Shown here: positions 59,690-60,000 of the stretch, piece by piece
Layout of the letters: each line of letters begins with the position of its first letter
How positions within the stretch are numbered: the stretch's first letter is position 1
Origin: Owenia fusiformis
Taxonomy: Eukaryota; Annelida; Polychaeta; Sabellida; Oweniidae
NCBI GenBank assembly: GCA_903813345.2
Contig: CAIIXF020000010.1
Span: forward strand, 16,505,181 to 16,565,180
Direction: 5' to 3'
DNA length: 60,000 nucleotides
The notes under the pieces: model-generated
Told to the model about the DNA's origin: nothing
The model's input: the letters and a program-made list of their open reading frames with translations, nothing else
Database searches by the model: none
Position numbers and translations under genes: made by a program

Positions 59690-60000
59690 ATTGTTTTGGA
59701 CTGTATTGTATTATACTACACTGTATTATACTGCATTGAACTATTTTATACTGTACTGAACTGTATTGTACTGTACCATCTTGTATTATATTATATTATA
59801 CTGAACTATGTTGTACTTACTATACTAGACTGGATTGTATCATACCATATTATACTGTACTGAACTGTATTGTTTTGGACTGTACTGTATTATACTGCAC
59901 TTTTTTGTTTTGGACTTTACTGTACTATACTACACTGTATTATACTGCATTGAACTATATTACACTGTACTGAACTGTACCATATTATACATGACTGATC
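59690..60000. repeat. TACTGTATTG-type simple satellite, continues past the window
   Basis: More than 300 bp built of 5-base words such as ACTGT, ATTGT, ATTAT and ACTGA, giving imperfect 10-bp periodicity (TATACTGTAC-like). It runs to the last base. Confidence 0.9.

Larger units (their letters stand above)
50835..60000. other. ELL intron 1 (incomplete)
   Basis: AT-rich sequence with no recognised exon. It contains a Harbinger-like element (52097-53620), two MITEs and the terminal satellite. Open frames at 54833-55153 and elsewhere lack splice sites or recognisable content. Confidence 0.6.

Noticed and set aside
1-60000. CRISPR arrays, bacterial operons, prophage or plasmid features
   Set aside because: Spliced animal genes throughout; the tandem repeats seen lack the equal-length repeat/unique-spacer pattern of CRISPR.

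Overview
The window is nuclear DNA of an animal, most likely a marine invertebrate. It is AT-rich, its genes are split by GT/AG introns of up to 16 kb, and it is crowded with small inverted-repeat transposons. The three recognisable proteins are animal proteins: translocon-associated protein beta, a Klingon/Wrapper-type GPI-anchored Ig-FN3 adhesion protein, and the Pol II elongation factor ELL. I cannot fix the phylum.

Layout. 1-1250: open sequence, then a minisatellite with a higher-order period. 1256-2245 (+): last three coding exons of an unrecognised gene. 3286-5574 (-): complete five-exon coding region of SSR2, tail-to-tail with the previous gene. 5575-8050: its upstream region, which overlaps a foldback element, then the promoter of the next gene. 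8143-45635 (+): one 11-exon gene, 511 codons, encoding signal peptide, three Ig domains, one FN3 domain, a Thr/Pro stalk and a GPI-anchor signal. Every splice phase joins correctly. Introns 1 and 2 (8.9 and 16.4 kb) hold most of the transposons and a cluster of promoter-like patches at 24.4-26.5 kb. 45636-50600: intergenic, repeat-bearing. 50703-50834 (+): first coding exon of ELL. Its intron 1 fills the rest of the window, which ends in a (WACTGTAYTR)-like satellite.

The genes do not form a pathway: SSR2 acts at the ER translocon, the Ig protein at the cell surface, ELL in the nucleus. The most distinctive content is the mobile DNA. It includes a 1.75-kb element with 26-bp perfect ends starting CACGGTG and a 5-bp target duplication (Transib/RAG-like features); a transposon nested inside a foldback element with a 10-bp target duplication and a 13-bp subterminal hairpin; an element whose core is about ten 140-bp repeats dense in nuclear-receptor half-sites; a PIF/Harbinger-like element; an 8-bp-TSD hAT-like MITE; a 200-bp family with 5-bp TSDs; and a TA-flanked MITE family present in several copies.
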